Positions 45,843 through 54,756 of a DNA stretch of 64,000 nt are shown one piece after another. The translations under genes and the position numbers were made by a program. The notes below the pieces were generated by a model. The model searched no databases, was not told the DNA's origin, and saw only the letters and a list, made by a program, of their open reading frames with translations. Position 1 is the stretch's first letter, and every line of letters starts with the position of its first letter. Source of the DNA: Lewinella sp. IMCC34183 (GTDB lineage: Bacteria; Bacteroidota; Bacteroidia; Chitinophagales; Saprospiraceae); assembly GCF_003390915.1 (NCBI RefSeq), contig NZ_QMEM01000005.1:124001-188000 (forward strand). Direction: 5' to 3'.

Positions 45843-47330
45843 ATGTCCGAACAGCTTGGTTTCCTTACCCTCCTGCCGCCCGTCATCGCCATCATCCTGG
45901 CAATTCTGACGCGGCAGGTATTCATCTCGCTGCTCGTGGGCATCTTCCTGGGCTACGTGATCCTGGCCGGTGGCAACCCGTGGATCGGCTTTCTGGATAC
46001 GCTGCAGGGGCTGGTCGACGTCTTCGCCGATGCCGGCAACACCCGCACCATCATGTTCTGCGCCCTCGTCGGGGCCCTGATCGTGTTCATGCAGCGCAGC
46101 GGCGGGGTCAACGGCTTTATCGAGGCGATCGACCGACGCCTGCGCAGCTACGAAAAGCGCAAGGATGGCTCCAGCCGCACGGTGGTGCAGTTGCTGGCCT
46201 GGGCCACCGGGTTGCTGGTCTTCGTGGAATCCAGCATCAGCGTACTGACGGTCGGCACCCTCTACCGTCCCATCTTCGACAAACTCGGCCTGAGCCGCGA
46301 AAAGCTGGCGTACATCGCCGACTCTTCCTCCGCCCCCAGTTCCATCCTCATCCCCTTCAACGGCTGGGGTGCCTTCATTATGACGCTGCTGGCCGCCGAA
46401 GGCTTCGCCAACCCCTTCGGTACCATGCTGCGGGCCCTGGGCTACAATTTTTACGCCTTTGCGGCCCTGTTCCTGGTGCCGGTCGTGGTCCTCACCGGCG
46501 TGGAGTGGGGCCCCATGAAGAAGGCCGAGCAACGGGCCCGGGAGGGCAAGCCCCTCAACGACAACGCCCAGCCCGTCGTCGATACCTCCCTTACCGATAT
46601 CGAGGCCAAAGACGGTATCACGCCGAAGGCCTACAATATGATCGTACCCATCGTGGTGATGGTCATCTGCATGCCCTTCATGCTGGCCTACACGGGCTGG
46701 GCCGACGCCCGGGAGATCGTAGGCGAGGGCGCGGGCGCGGGTGCGATGATTTTTCAGGCCATCGGCAGCGGCTCGGGTTCCACCGCGGTGCTGGTGTCGG
46801 TCGCCATATCCATTCTCGTGTCCATAGCCAGCTACAAGGTGCAGGGGATCTTTGGCGTACGCGAGTCGGTAGACCTCGTACTCAAGGGTATCGCCGGACT
46901 CATTCCCCTGGCCCTGCTGATGCTGCTGGCCTTCGGTATCGGGGCGCTCTGCAAGAAACTCGAAACGGGTATTTACGTCTCCGAACTGGCCCGCGGCTGG
47001 CTTTCGCCGGGGCTGGTGCCCTTTCTTGTGTTCGTCGTGACCTGCTTCATCGCCTTCAGTACCGGCACCAGCTGGGGCACCTTCGCCATCATGATCCCCA
47101 TCGCCGTGCCCATGGCCCAGGAGATGGACGCCAACGTGCTCATGGCCATCGCCGCGGTGCTCGGGGGCGGCGTCTTCGGCGACCACTGCTCCCCCATCTC
47201 CGATACTACTATCCTGTCCAGTCTGGCGTCCGCGACCGACCACATCGATCACGTGAAAACGCAGCTGCCGTACGCGGGGCTGGCGGGGGGGATCGCGGCT
47301 GGCCTGTACCTGATCCTGGGCTTGTTGTAG
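45843..47330 (+). CDS. Na+/H+ antiporter NhaC family protein
   Basis: A 495-residue, roughly 12-helix inner-membrane protein of the NhaC/ion transporter superfamily, exchanging Na+ (or an organic acid, as in malate/lactate antiporters) for H+. The start MSEQLGFLTLLPPVIAIIL at 45843 puts helix 1 at the N-terminus. Characteristic segments: LIPFNGWGAFIMTLLA, TSWGTFAIMIPIAVPMAQEM and GGGVFGDHCSPISDTTILSSL, the last typical of NhaC. A family B hairpin pair follows the stop. Ion specificity is unproven. Confidence 0.92.
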   Translation: MSEQLGFLTLLPPVIAIILAILTRQVFISLLVGIFLGYVILAGGNPWIGFLDTLQGLVDVFADAGNTRTIMFCALVGALIVFMQRSGGVNGFIEAIDRRLRSYEKRKDGSSRTVVQLLAWATGLLVFVESSISVLTVGTLYRPIFDKLGLSREKLAYIADSSSAPSSILIPFNGWGAFIMTLLAAEGFANPFGTMLRALGYNFYAFAALFLVPVVVLTGVEWGPMKKAEQRAREGKPLNDNAQPVVDTSLTDIEAKDGITPKAYNMIVPIVVMVICMPFMLAYTGWADAREIVGEGAGAGAMIFQAIGSGSGSTAVLVSVAISILVSIASYKVQGIFGVRESVDLVLKGIAGLIPLALLMLLAFGIGALCKKLETGIYVSELARGWLSPGLVPFLVFVVTCFIAFSTGTSWGTFAIMIPIAVPMAQEMDANVLMAIAAVLGGGVFGDHCSPISDTTILSSLASATDHIDHVKTQLPYAGLAGGIAAGLYLILGLL

Positions 47331-47354
47331 GGTTTCACCGCGGATTGCGGCCAG

Positions 47355-47405
47355 TACAACGCTGCCTCCGGCAGCGACAGTAAGAGGCTGCCTCCGGCAG
47401 CGCCG
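47355..47405 (+). repeat. Family B hairpin repeat (two copies) after NhaC-family gene
   Basis: GCTGCCTCCGGCAGC occurs at 47361-47375 and 47387-47401, in sense orientation about 30 bases past the stop. Same core as at 36.1 and 16.6 kb. Confidence 0.85.
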
Positions 47406-47485
47406 ATGGCTACACCAGCTCATCAGTCCTCTCACCCACCAGACCTGGATAAACCAACCCCGCTAAAGCGGAAACGTCATGCCCG

Positions 47486-49012
47486 TTACCCCAAAAACTC
47501 CAGCAACTCCCGCAGCTTGTCTTCCCCCATTACCTTCGGGAACTTGATCTGCCCGCCCTTTTTCTTGGTCTGCTCAAGGAAAGCGTAGAGGCGGTCCGCC
47601 GGCTCCACCCGGACGCGCAGGTCCTTGAGGGCTTTCTGCCGGGCTACTTTATAGTTCTTGTTGACCTCCTGCAGGTGGGCATCCAGTACCTTCTTCGCCT
47701 CCTCGGAGTCGAGCTCGCCCTCTTCCAGGCCGAGGACCCACTGGTGTACGTACTCACCGTCTTCCTCGCGCTTGATCGCCCCGACGGTAAATTCCTTCAC
47801 GTTGGCACCGGTTTTCTTGTTGAGGGTGGCGATCGCCTTATTGAGCTTCTCCTCCGACAACTGGCTGCCGACCACGTTGAGGAAGTACTTCGTGCGGCCG
47901 GAAATGACCATTTCCATACGCTCGAGGTCAGTGAACTTGATCGTATCGCCGATCATGTACCGCCAGGCGCCCGCGGGAGTGGATACGAGCAGCGCGTAGT
48001 CGACTCCTTCTTTCACGTCGCGGAAGTCGAGTACCTCGGGTTTTTCGAGGATCGTGCCGGTCGCGTCAAAGCCCCGTTCGTCGTGGGGAACGAACTCGTA
48101 GTAGATGCCGTGGTCCAGGGCCAGCTGCATCGACATGGTGCCGGGCCGGGCGTTGAAGGCAAAGAAGCCCTCGCTGGCCAGGTAGGTATCCATGATGACG
48201 ATCGGGTGGTCCAGCAGGGCCTCGAAGGTCTGCCGGTAGGGCTCGAAGGCCACCCCTCCGGTCGTAAAAATGGACAGGTTGGGCCAGATCTCGTGGATGT
48301 TGTTGAGTTTATTGACCTCGATCACCTTGCGGAGCATCATCACCATCCAGGAGGGGATGCCCGCGAGGGCCCCCACGTCCCACTTCGGGGCCTCCTCGGC
48401 GATCCGCTGTACGCGCTCGTCCCATTCGGGGATGCGGGCGATGTCGATGCCGGGCTTATAGACGCCCTCCATGAATTCCGGCAGATTACTCACGTTGATG
48501 CCGCTAATCTCCCCCTCCTGGTAGCCGTCGCGCTCCTCCAGGCTGGCGGAGCTGCTGAGCATGAGAATGTCCTTTTCGAAGAGGTCCGCGTCCAGGTCGA
48601 AGTTGGCCAGGCACTCGGCCTGGGCGCGGCCGACCCGTTGGGTACACTCGAGCATCTCGTCGGTGACGGGGATGCGCTTGCTCTTCTTTCCGGTGGTACC
48701 GCTGCTGAGGGCGAAAAATTTGGGCCGCCCCGGCCAGGTGATGTCGGGATCCTTGCGCTGCTTCTTCCACCACTCGTCGTTCATTTCGTGGTAGTCGAAG
48801 ATGGGCACCTCCCTGCGGTAGGCTTTGCGGATGTCCTCGGCCCCGAGGATGCGTTCGAAGTTATAGTACTTGCCGAAGGCCGTGTCCTTGGCCTCCTCCA
48901 GCAGGTCGCGCAGTTGCCGCTGCTGGGCGGCGGCCGGGTCGGTGGGTTCGTGCGGTAAGAGGTTGTGTTTGGTCTCGATCAGGGCTTTGATCACGTGTCC
49001 GTAGAAGGCCAT
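47486..49012 (-). CDS. GH3-family acyl-acid amido synthetase-like protein
   Basis: A 508-residue adenylating enzyme of the GH3 family, named after plant proteins that join auxin or jasmonate to amino acids. The ATP-binding loop is FALSSGTTGKKSKRIPV (about 100-116). TGGVAFEPYRQTFEALL and the ADP-binding YLASEGFFAFNAR match the family's motif 2 and acyl pocket. The C-terminal domain begins near 400 (NVVGSQLSEEKLNKAI). Bacteroidota homologues are common and of unknown substrate. Start at 49012; it stands alone. Confidence 0.92.
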   Translation of the reverse strand: MAFYGHVIKALIETKHNLLPHEPTDPAAAQQRQLRDLLEEAKDTAFGKYYNFERILGAEDIRKAYRREVPIFDYHEMNDEWWKKQRKDPDITWPGRPKFFALSSGTTGKKSKRIPVTDEMLECTQRVGRAQAECLANFDLDADLFEKDILMLSSSASLEERDGYQEGEISGINVSNLPEFMEGVYKPGIDIARIPEWDERVQRIAEEAPKWDVGALAGIPSWMVMMLRKVIEVNKLNNIHEIWPNLSIFTTGGVAFEPYRQTFEALLDHPIVIMDTYLASEGFFAFNARPGTMSMQLALDHGIYYEFVPHDERGFDATGTILEKPEVLDFRDVKEGVDYALLVSTPAGAWRYMIGDTIKFTDLERMEMVISGRTKYFLNVVGSQLSEEKLNKAIATLNKKTGANVKEFTVGAIKREEDGEYVHQWVLGLEEGELDSEEAKKVLDAHLQEVNKNYKVARQKALKDLRVRVEPADRLYAFLEQTKKKGGQIKFPKVMGEDKLRELLEFLG

Positions 49013-49080
49013 AGAGGGGGGGCTAGCATGTAAGTGATGAGTACTCCCCCAACAAGACTTTGAAAGGTGGCGTTCGAGCC

Positions 49081-49773
49081 TCAGATAAACAATCTCCGCA
49101 CGACCACCCGCAGGCCCACCTGGTAATAATTGCGGTTAACGTCCGCAGCTGTGTCCGGCCGGAGGCTCCCGTTGAGGAAGAACTGGAAATTCGGCTGCAC
49201 CCGCAGCGCCCAGTTGGCCGATAGCTTACGATCGTAGCCGATGCCGGTAACGAAGGACGCCAGGAAGGGGCGATAGTCCGACCGCTCCAGGTCCAGCGCC
49301 GAGGACCCGGTCTCGGCACCGCCCGTGAGGCTCGTGCGCTGTCCCCCCGTGCCGAGGTGGTACTGTCCGGCAATTCCCAGCACGAAAAGTACGCGGTCCT
49401 TTTCCGTAACGTCCTGATAGAAGTTGACCTCGAAGGGCAGCGAGAGGTAGTGGGCGCTGACCCGGTCGGTGTAGGTGCCGCCGCCGGGGGCCGCCTGTTC
49501 CAGGGTTTCGTAGCCCACGTAGGTGTAGCGAAGCCCGGTGGTGAAGCCGATGCGGTCTACCCGCGACTCGTAGACCGCCCCGATGGCGAAGCCGGCCCGC
49601 CCCTGCTCGAGGCTGTCCAGCCGTTCCAGCCGGTCGAGGATGACGCTGCGGGCGTTCGAGAGGCGGTGAGACCCATAGTGGGGGGTGAGCTCCAGCCCCA
49701 GGCTGCGTTCGAGGGTCTGGGCCGGCAGTACGGCCGGCAGCAGCAGGCCGAGGGCCAGGATGAGTCGTAACAT
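49081..49773 (-). CDS. Outer-membrane beta-barrel protein (PorT/OmpW-like size)
   Basis: A 230-residue exported protein. A signal peptide (MLRLILALGLLLPAVLPAQ) leads into alternating amphipathic strands rich in Y, G and V (FTTGLRYTYVGYETL, NFYQDVTEKDRVLFVLGIA, ALRVQPNFQFFLNGSL) ending with a basic, hydrophobic last strand VGLRVVVRRLFI. This is the layout of Bacteroidota beta-barrel proteins of unknown role. A full-match -7 box TAATTTTG (49816-49809) lies 35 bases upstream of the ATG. Confidence 0.8.
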   Translation of the reverse strand: MLRLILALGLLLPAVLPAQTLERSLGLELTPHYGSHRLSNARSVILDRLERLDSLEQGRAGFAIGAVYESRVDRIGFTTGLRYTYVGYETLEQAAPGGGTYTDRVSAHYLSLPFEVNFYQDVTEKDRVLFVLGIAGQYHLGTGGQRTSLTGGAETGSSALDLERSDYRPFLASFVTGIGYDRKLSANWALRVQPNFQFFLNGSLRPDTAADVNRNYYQVGLRVVVRRLFI

Positions 49774-49808
49774 AGTGTCGCTTTCCCCTTAAACCGCCGG
49801 GGCGGACC

Positions 49809-49816
49809 CAAAATTA
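49809..49816 (-). promoter_or_regulatory. -7 promoter box (TAATTTTG) for beta-barrel gene
   Basis: Minus-strand full match to TAnnTTTG, 35 bases before the ATG at 49773. Confidence 0.5.
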
Positions 49817-49836
49817 TCCGCGGGGCCCGCTTCCGG

Positions 49837-50394
49837 TCACTCCTCCTCCCCTTCCGTCTGGAAGAAGCTGAAAATGGTTTTTCCGTAATTCCGCACCTCG
49901 GTGCAGCGGGGATCGCCGGTGAAGTCGTGGTGGGGGTTATGCTCCAGTACGAACAGTCCGCCGGGCGCCAGCAGGCCGGCGTTGAAGACTAGGTCGGGCA
50001 GCTCGGGGATGTTGGGCAGGGGGTACGGGGGGCCCGCGAAGACGTAGGTCCAGGGCTTGCTCACGGGCCGCTCCAGAAAGCGGAAGACGTCCATCCGGAA
50101 GATCTCGATGCAGTCCTCCACGCCCAGGGTAGCCACGGTCTGCCGCACGAAATTGACCGCCGGGGGGTGTTTATCGACGTAGGTGACGTCGCAGCAGCCG
50201 CGGCTCATCCACTCGTAGTCGTGGCTGCCGGTGCCGCCGAACAGGTCGAGTACGCGCTGGTCCTCGAAGTAGATGCGGTTGTTGAGGAGGTTGAAGAGTC
50301 CCTCCTTGGCGTAGTCGGTCGTGGGCCGCGTGGGCCAATTGTCGGCGGGCGGCGAGAAGCGGCGGCCCTTGAATTTTCCCGAGATGATACGCAT
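49837..50394 (-). CDS. rsmD: 16S rRNA guanine-N2 methyltransferase, RsmD family, with altered catalytic motif
   Basis: A 185-residue class I methyltransferase expected to methylate G966 of 16S rRNA. Family blocks: MRIISGKFKGRRF, RPTTDYAKEGLFNLL, LDLFGGTGSHDYEWMSRG (SAM motif I) and TYVDKHPPAV (acidic ribose contact). Motif IV, normally DPPY, reads AGPPY (121-124) with Gly for Asp; the codon is GGC where GAC would give Asp. This could be natural tolerance, a sequencing error or loss of function. It ends a three-gene unit with DUF3822 and a small anchored protein. Confidence 0.93.
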   Translation of the reverse strand: MRIISGKFKGRRFSPPADNWPTRPTTDYAKEGLFNLLNNRIYFEDQRVLDLFGGTGSHDYEWMSRGCCDVTYVDKHPPAVNFVRQTVATLGVEDCIEIFRMDVFRFLERPVSKPWTYVFAGPPYPLPNIPELPDLVFNAGLLAPGGLFVLEHNPHHDFTGDPRCTEVRNYGKTIFSFFQTEGEEE

Positions 50395-50415
50395 GGCGGT
50401 GAGTTTGCGCCGGCC

Positions 50416-51264
50416 CTAGCCGAGGCAGAGCAGGTCGAAGTAGAGATGCCCCGGCAGGCCCGCGAGTTCGGGCGGGGCGGCCGGCGGGGTCGGATAGTCG
50501 CTGAAGCGAAGGTCCTCTACGTAGCGGTAGAACTGCTGGTAAAGTTCGCCGCTGGCCGTCACGTCGCCACTGAGGTAGAGGGGTACGCGGTCGGGGGCGA
50601 AGCCGCACTGCTCGAAGGCGAGCAGGAGGTAGTATACGCCGTCCTGGGAACTGCCGAAATGAAAGGTGTTGAAGTACGCCAGCGCGCCCTTGCGGTGTCC
50701 CGCCACGAACAGGCGGTTCTCCCGCACCGAGCAGGAAACCGAGGCGTGGCCGAGCCGCCGCGAACGGAGGGACCAGGCGGTTAGCAGTCCGCCGGCCACG
50801 TGCTGGGTGCGCAGCGCGCCGAGCTGTTCCTCGGCCGTCCGGAGGTGGTCGCGGCGGGCGGAGAAGATCAGTTCGGCACCAAGCTCGTGGTAGTGCTCGT
50901 GGCGTACCTCGTCTTCCAGTCCCACCACCGTCAGCGATTCGAGGTAGGCGAACGGGTTGCCCGACCGGTACAGGGCCGCCGGCACCAGCGTAAGGACGGG
51001 CGTATCCCAGGCCAGGACCGCCTTGCCGTACCGGAGCCCCGACAGCCGTTCGTCGTTGGCTACCACCGCGGCGAGGGCCGCGGGCCAGTCGGCGCGTTCC
51101 TCCCGCCCGAAGGAGTAGGAGCGGTAGGCCAGCAGGCGGTTGGCCGTGCGGTCGCGGATGATATACGCAAAACTGTCCACCCCCGTGAGGATGGACAGTT
51201 CGTAATCCTCCGTCCGGTCCGGCCGGAAGGCCGCGGAGGCTATATCGTAATTGCTTACTCCCAA
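50416..51264 (-). CDS. DUF3822 family protein
   Basis: A 282-residue soluble protein of the DUF3822 family, found mainly in Bacteroidota and usually beside rsmD, as here (21 bases apart). The fold is predicted as an actin/ASKHA-like domain in homologues, but no phosphate loop is clear by eye. Features: an N-terminal strand YELSILTGVDSFAYIIRD, VLAWDTPVLTLVPAALY at mid-length and SSQDGVYYLLLAFEQCGF in the C-terminal half. Function unknown. The start overlaps the stop of the upstream gene by ten bases. Confidence 0.85.
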   Translation of the reverse strand: MGVSNYDIASAAFRPDRTEDYELSILTGVDSFAYIIRDRTANRLLAYRSYSFGREERADWPAALAAVVANDERLSGLRYGKAVLAWDTPVLTLVPAALYRSGNPFAYLESLTVVGLEDEVRHEHYHELGAELIFSARRDHLRTAEEQLGALRTQHVAGGLLTAWSLRSRRLGHASVSCSVRENRLFVAGHRKGALAYFNTFHFGSSQDGVYYLLLAFEQCGFAPDRVPLYLSGDVTASGELYQQFYRYVEDLRFSDYPTPPAAPPELAGLPGHLYFDLLCLG

Positions 51265-51836
51265 TTCCCCGCCAAGCTGGGCTTGCTGAGGTCGCCGAAT
51301 TTGATGGGCTTGTTGGGGTCGTACCGCTGGTCGTAACGCTTGAACCGCTCGTCGGCAAAGCGCCCCATGAACTCCTTGTAGGGGACACCTACCTGAACGA
51401 CGGGCACCTTGGTCGACTGGTAGTCGATGGTATCGGCGGCGATGTCAAAGGTCACGTTATCGGTGTAGGGAACGTACTCGAGGCGGTCGAGATCGATGCC
51501 CAGGGCATTGATGCTGTCGATGGCCGGCGAGTAGATGGTATCGTAGGCGGTGGCGGGGTCGAAGTCGGGGTCGTCGGGGTCTCCGATGATCCGTACTTCC
51601 ATGAAGTCCTCCTGGCGGAGTACCTGTTTCAGCGTGTCGAAGCTCGGGGCGAACATGCCGGTGATGTCCCGGTACATTTCCTGCGTAGTACGGATAATCT
51701 TCAGTTGCTCCTCGACCGCGTCTTGCCGCACTACGCGCTCGTCCGCAAACGTGATGGGTTCTTCGATACTGCGGTACAGCAGCCATCCGAGAAAGAAGGC
51801 GAGGACCAGGAAGGCCAGACTAAATAATTTACGCAT
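51255..51836 (-). CDS. Hypothetical single-pass membrane protein
   Basis: A 193-residue protein with one N-terminal membrane anchor (MRKLFSLAFLVLAFFLGWLLY) and a soluble periplasmic part of about 170 residues. After the anchor comes an amphipathic helix (DAVEEQLKIIRTTQEMYRDI), a layout vaguely like pilins or pseudopilins but without a prepilin peptidase site. It heads the unit with DUF3822 and rsmD and has a -7 box 19 bases upstream. I do not recognise a function. Confidence 0.7.
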   Translation of the reverse strand: MRKLFSLAFLVLAFFLGWLLYRSIEEPITFADERVVRQDAVEEQLKIIRTTQEMYRDITGMFAPSFDTLKQVLRQEDFMEVRIIGDPDDPDFDPATAYDTIYSPAIDSINALGIDLDRLEYVPYTDNVTFDIAADTIDYQSTKVPVVQVGVPYKEFMGRFADERFKRYDQRYDPNKPIKFGDLSKPSLAGNWE

Positions 51837-51855
51837 CGTGAGCTGTTAGTTTGTG

Positions 51856-51863
51856 CAAGTATA
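51856..51863 (-). promoter_or_regulatory. Promoter of the anchored-protein/DUF3822/rsmD unit
   Basis: Minus-strand TATACTTG, 19 bases before the ATG at 51836; a TTTC (possible -33 element) lies about 20 bases further upstream. Confidence 0.5.
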
Positions 51864-51972
51864 AAACATTTCCCCTAGAGCCGCGAAAACGACCGGGGAT
51901 AAATATACGTCCGCAAGATGTGGTTTCCCCGCACGTTGGCGTTTGCCCAGCCGAAAATCTGGTCCCCGGCCC

Positions 51973-51980
51973 TACCTTCG
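51973..51980 (+). promoter_or_regulatory. -7 promoter box (TACCTTCG) directly before tsaD
   Basis: Ends six bases before the ATG at 51987. Confidence 0.5.
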
Positions 51981-51986
51981 CGGGCC

Positions 51987-52979
51987 ATGCCTACCCTCTT
52001 AGCCATCGAATCGAGCTGCGACGACACGTCGGCCGCCATCGTGCGCGACGGCCGCGTACTCAGCAACGTGACCGCCAGTCAGCAGGTACACGTAGAGTAC
52101 GGGGGCGTGGTGCCCGAATACGCCAGCCGCGCCCACCAGCGCAACATTGTGCCCACCGTGGAGGTCGCCCTGCGGCGGGCGGGGGTCAGCGCGGAGGACG
52201 TGGATGCCGTGGCCTTCACGCGGGGGCCGGGCCTCATCGGTTCCCTCATGGTGGGCGTCAGTTTCGCCAAGGCCTTCGCCCTGGCCCGCGACCTGCCCCT
52301 CATCGAGGTCGACCACATGCAGGCGCACGTGCTGGCCCACTTCGCCGAGGATCCAAAGCCGGAGTTTCCCTTCCTCTGCCTTACCGTCAGCGGGGGCCAC
52401 ACCCAGCTGGTGGTGGTGCGTTCGCCGCTGGAGCAGGAGATCATCGGCCGGACCATCGACGACGCCGCCGGAGAAGCCTTCGACAAGTCGGGCAAGCTCC
52501 TCGGCCTGTCCTACCCCGCCGGCCCGGAGATCGACCGCCGCGCGGCACTGGGCACCCCGGTGCTCGACTTCGCCCAGCCGGACCCGGGAGGGCTCGACTT
52601 CAGCTTCAGCGGCCTGAAGACCAGTATCTTGTACACGCTGCAGCGGCGCGCCCGGGAGGAGGAAGGGTACGTCAAAGATCACCTCGACGACATCTGCGCG
52701 TCGATTCAGGATGCTATCGTATCTACCCTGCTGCGCAAACTCGTCGCCGCCAGTGAGCAGACGGGCCTCAGCCGCGTCGCGCTCGCGGGCGGCGTATCCG
52801 CCAACCGCGAGCTTCGCCAGCGCCTGGAGCAGTTGGGCCGGGAACGGGGGTGGCAAACCTTCGTCCCCCGCCTCGAATACTGCACGGACAACGCGGCCAT
52901 GATCGGGGTCACGGCCGCCTTTAAATTTGAGCGCGGACTGTTCGTCGGGCAGGACGTGGCCCCGGCGGCCAGGCTCTGA
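51987..52979 (+). CDS. tsaD: tRNA N6-threonylcarbamoyladenosine transferase subunit
   Basis: Catalytic component that transfers the threonylcarbamoyl group to A37 of ANN-decoding tRNAs, working with TsaB, TsaC and TsaE. The 330-residue ASKHA-fold protein shows LAIESSCDDTSAAIV at the start, IEVDHMQAHVLAHF with the two metal-binding histidines, LTVSGGHTQLV, IDDAAGEAFDKSGKLLGL and ALAGGVSANRELR. ATG at 51987 is backed by the -7 box; a longer frame to 51918 adds unrelated residues. Confidence 0.97.
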   Translation: MPTLLAIESSCDDTSAAIVRDGRVLSNVTASQQVHVEYGGVVPEYASRAHQRNIVPTVEVALRRAGVSAEDVDAVAFTRGPGLIGSLMVGVSFAKAFALARDLPLIEVDHMQAHVLAHFAEDPKPEFPFLCLTVSGGHTQLVVVRSPLEQEIIGRTIDDAAGEAFDKSGKLLGLSYPAGPEIDRRAALGTPVLDFAQPDPGGLDFSFSGLKTSILYTLQRRAREEEGYVKDHLDDICASIQDAIVSTLLRKLVAASEQTGLSRVALAGGVSANRELRQRLEQLGRERGWQTFVPRLEYCTDNAAMIGVTAAFKFERGLFVGQDVAPAARL

Positions 52980-52983
52980 TCCG

Positions 52984-54126
52984 TTACCGGCCCGGCCGGC
53001 CCTTCCAGGAGGCCCGCGCGCCGAAGAGCGCCGCGGTACCCACCGCTACCAGGTATACGGGATAGAAAGCCTGAGCGGCGGGGTACCAGGTCATGAGCTT
53101 ACCGTGGCCGTAGTGCCTGCACACATCCCCCAGCAGGTAATAATCGATGGCCCACTTCAGTGCCCAGCCGCCCAGGCCCGCCAGCAGGATGCGGTAATCG
53201 AGGATACCCAGGGGGAAAGAGAAGAGAATGACCAGGGAGGTAAGAAAGCTGAGTGTCTGCGCCCAGTTCAGCGAGTGACTGCCGTACTGTCCGGCCTTAC
53301 TCGCCCAGCGCAGTCGCTGCCGCCAGAGGGCCCGCCACCCGGTTACGGGTCGGGTACGCACCAGGGCGGGCGGGCGACAGGCGACGCCCACCGCGCGCAC
53401 TCCGAAGCGGATGAACTTATGGAGCAGCAACACGTCGTCGCCCGACGGTAGGTGATTGACGCCCGCATAGCCGCCCACCGCATGAAAGGACGTCCGGCGA
53501 AACGCAAAGTTGGCCCCGTTGGCCAGCCCGGGCTTTCCGGCGGCGACGCAGGAGGCGGTGAACAACTGGTAGGCGGCCAGGTCCAACGCCTGGAAGCCAT
53601 CCCAGAAATCTTCCACCGGGTCCACGAAGACGGGTCCCAGTACCACGTCCTGTCCGGCCACGAAGTGAGCCGCCAGTTGGCGCAGCCAGTTGGGCGGGAC
53701 CCGGCAGTCCGCGTCGGTGGTCACGATGACGTCGGCCTGGGTGTGGGAGATGCCCAGTTGGAGGGCGGCCTTTTTGTAGGCACCCCGGGTCAGAAAATCG
53801 GGGTGGTCGCTGAGCCGGAGCAGGCGAACGCGCTCGTCGTCCAGCACCGCACCCGCGACCCCGCCGTCCTCCGAGTGGTCGTCGACGAGGATGACCTCGT
53901 AGCGGTCGGGGTGGTAGGTCTGGGCCAGCAGGCCCTCGAGCAGGACCGGCAGATTGTGCGCTTCGTTGCGGAACGGCACGACGACGGCCAGCCGCAGTGA
54001 ATCGTCGACGGGAACCGGCGGCACGCTTTGCGCCACGGCGCGGCGCCAGCGCCGGTAGTTGCGGTACTGCCAGAGCGTATAGACCAGGGCCACGTAGAGC
54101 GGGCCGGCCGCGAGCCAACCCGGCAT
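52984..54126 (-). CDS. Glycosyltransferase family 2 membrane enzyme
   Basis: A 380-residue processive-type GT2 enzyme: one N-terminal helix, a catalytic domain of about 220 residues, then two to three helices. Visible: VVVPFRNEAHNLPVLLEGL, VILVDDHSEDGG (nucleotide-binding DD), VTTDADCRVPPNWL (the DxD motif), SGDDVLLLHKF (the ED-like acidic acceptor site) and RQRLRWASKA, the Q-x-x-R-W motif. It probably builds an envelope polysaccharide or a glycolipid. A membrane protein gene lies one base upstream on the same strand. Confidence 0.9.
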   Translation of the reverse strand: MPGWLAAGPLYVALVYTLWQYRNYRRWRRAVAQSVPPVPVDDSLRLAVVVPFRNEAHNLPVLLEGLLAQTYHPDRYEVILVDDHSEDGGVAGAVLDDERVRLLRLSDHPDFLTRGAYKKAALQLGISHTQADVIVTTDADCRVPPNWLRQLAAHFVAGQDVVLGPVFVDPVEDFWDGFQALDLAAYQLFTASCVAAGKPGLANGANFAFRRTSFHAVGGYAGVNHLPSGDDVLLLHKFIRFGVRAVGVACRPPALVRTRPVTGWRALWRQRLRWASKAGQYGSHSLNWAQTLSFLTSLVILFSFPLGILDYRILLAGLGGWALKWAIDYYLLGDVCRHYGHGKLMTWYPAAQAFYPVYLVAVGTAALFGARASWKGRPGR

Positions 54127-54127
54127 G

Positions 54128-54607
54128 CTATTTGAAGTATTCGTCGTAGCCTGGCTCGTCGCGCCGGCGAGCGACGGGGGGCGGGGGCAGTTCCTCGAAG
54201 GTGGTATCGATGTCGACAGGCTCATCGCTGACCTCCTCGTAGTCGGTCCACTTCCCGTTGCGGCGAATATCGGCCTCCTGCCGTGCCTCCTTCACTTTCT
54301 TCCTGAAGAGGGCCATGCCGAGGAAGTACAGGAAAACAAAAGGATACAGCACGACGGTGGCCCCCGCGGCGAGCAGGCCGAAGATGGGCTTGCGCTGGAA
54401 GAGGTTCTTGATGCCGGTGAGGTAGTTCAGCACGACCTTATAGTCGATGATCAGCGCGGCTACCAGCAGGATGGGTGAGAAGCGGTAGAGCAGCGCGATC
54501 AGCCAGCCCACGATCGTGAACAGCACGTACAGTACCATGATCGTAACCAGGATACCTATGATGGTACCGACCGGAGAGCGGTCGAAGGGGGAGCGAAAAG
54601 TTGCCAT
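54128..54607 (-). CDS. Hypothetical membrane protein upstream of GT2
   Basis: A 159-residue protein with about three helices (GTIIGILVTIMVLYVLFTIV, SPILLVAALIIDYKVVL, ATVVLYPFVFLYFLGMALF) and a charged cytoplasmic tail (KVKEARQEADIRR, EELPPPPVARRRD). Family not recognised. Only one base separates it from the GT2 gene, so they form an operon; a helper role for the glycosyltransferase is plausible but unproven. Confidence 0.65.
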   Translation of the reverse strand: MATFRSPFDRSPVGTIIGILVTIMVLYVLFTIVGWLIALLYRFSPILLVAALIIDYKVVLNYLTGIKNLFQRKPIFGLLAAGATVVLYPFVFLYFLGMALFRKKVKEARQEADIRRNGKWTDYEEVSDEPVDIDTTFEELPPPPVARRRDEPGYDEYFK

Positions 54608-54744
54608 GTCAGGTAAACGGCTGGGAAGGCGTGGGGGTTGGGAAAGGATAGACCCGCCGGCCCTTTTTCGGCGGACGGCGGGCGTTCACCGAGGAACGGG
54701 ACCGTGGCGTCGTCCACGGGACGGCGGGGGTGGCCGCAAAATCG

Positions 54745-54752
54745 TAAATTTG
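54745..54752 (+). promoter_or_regulatory. -7 promoter box (TAAATTTG) directly before TlpA-like gene
   Basis: Full match to TAnnTTTG; it ends four bases before the ATG at 54757, placing the expected transcription start at or next to the start codon. Confidence 0.6.
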
Positions 54753-54756
54753 TGCC

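Noticed and set aside
45791-47383. 530-residue plus-strand frame and 532-residue minus-strand frame over the NhaC gene
   Set aside because: Arginine/proline- or histidine-rich shadow translations; the real frame has 12 helices and family motifs.
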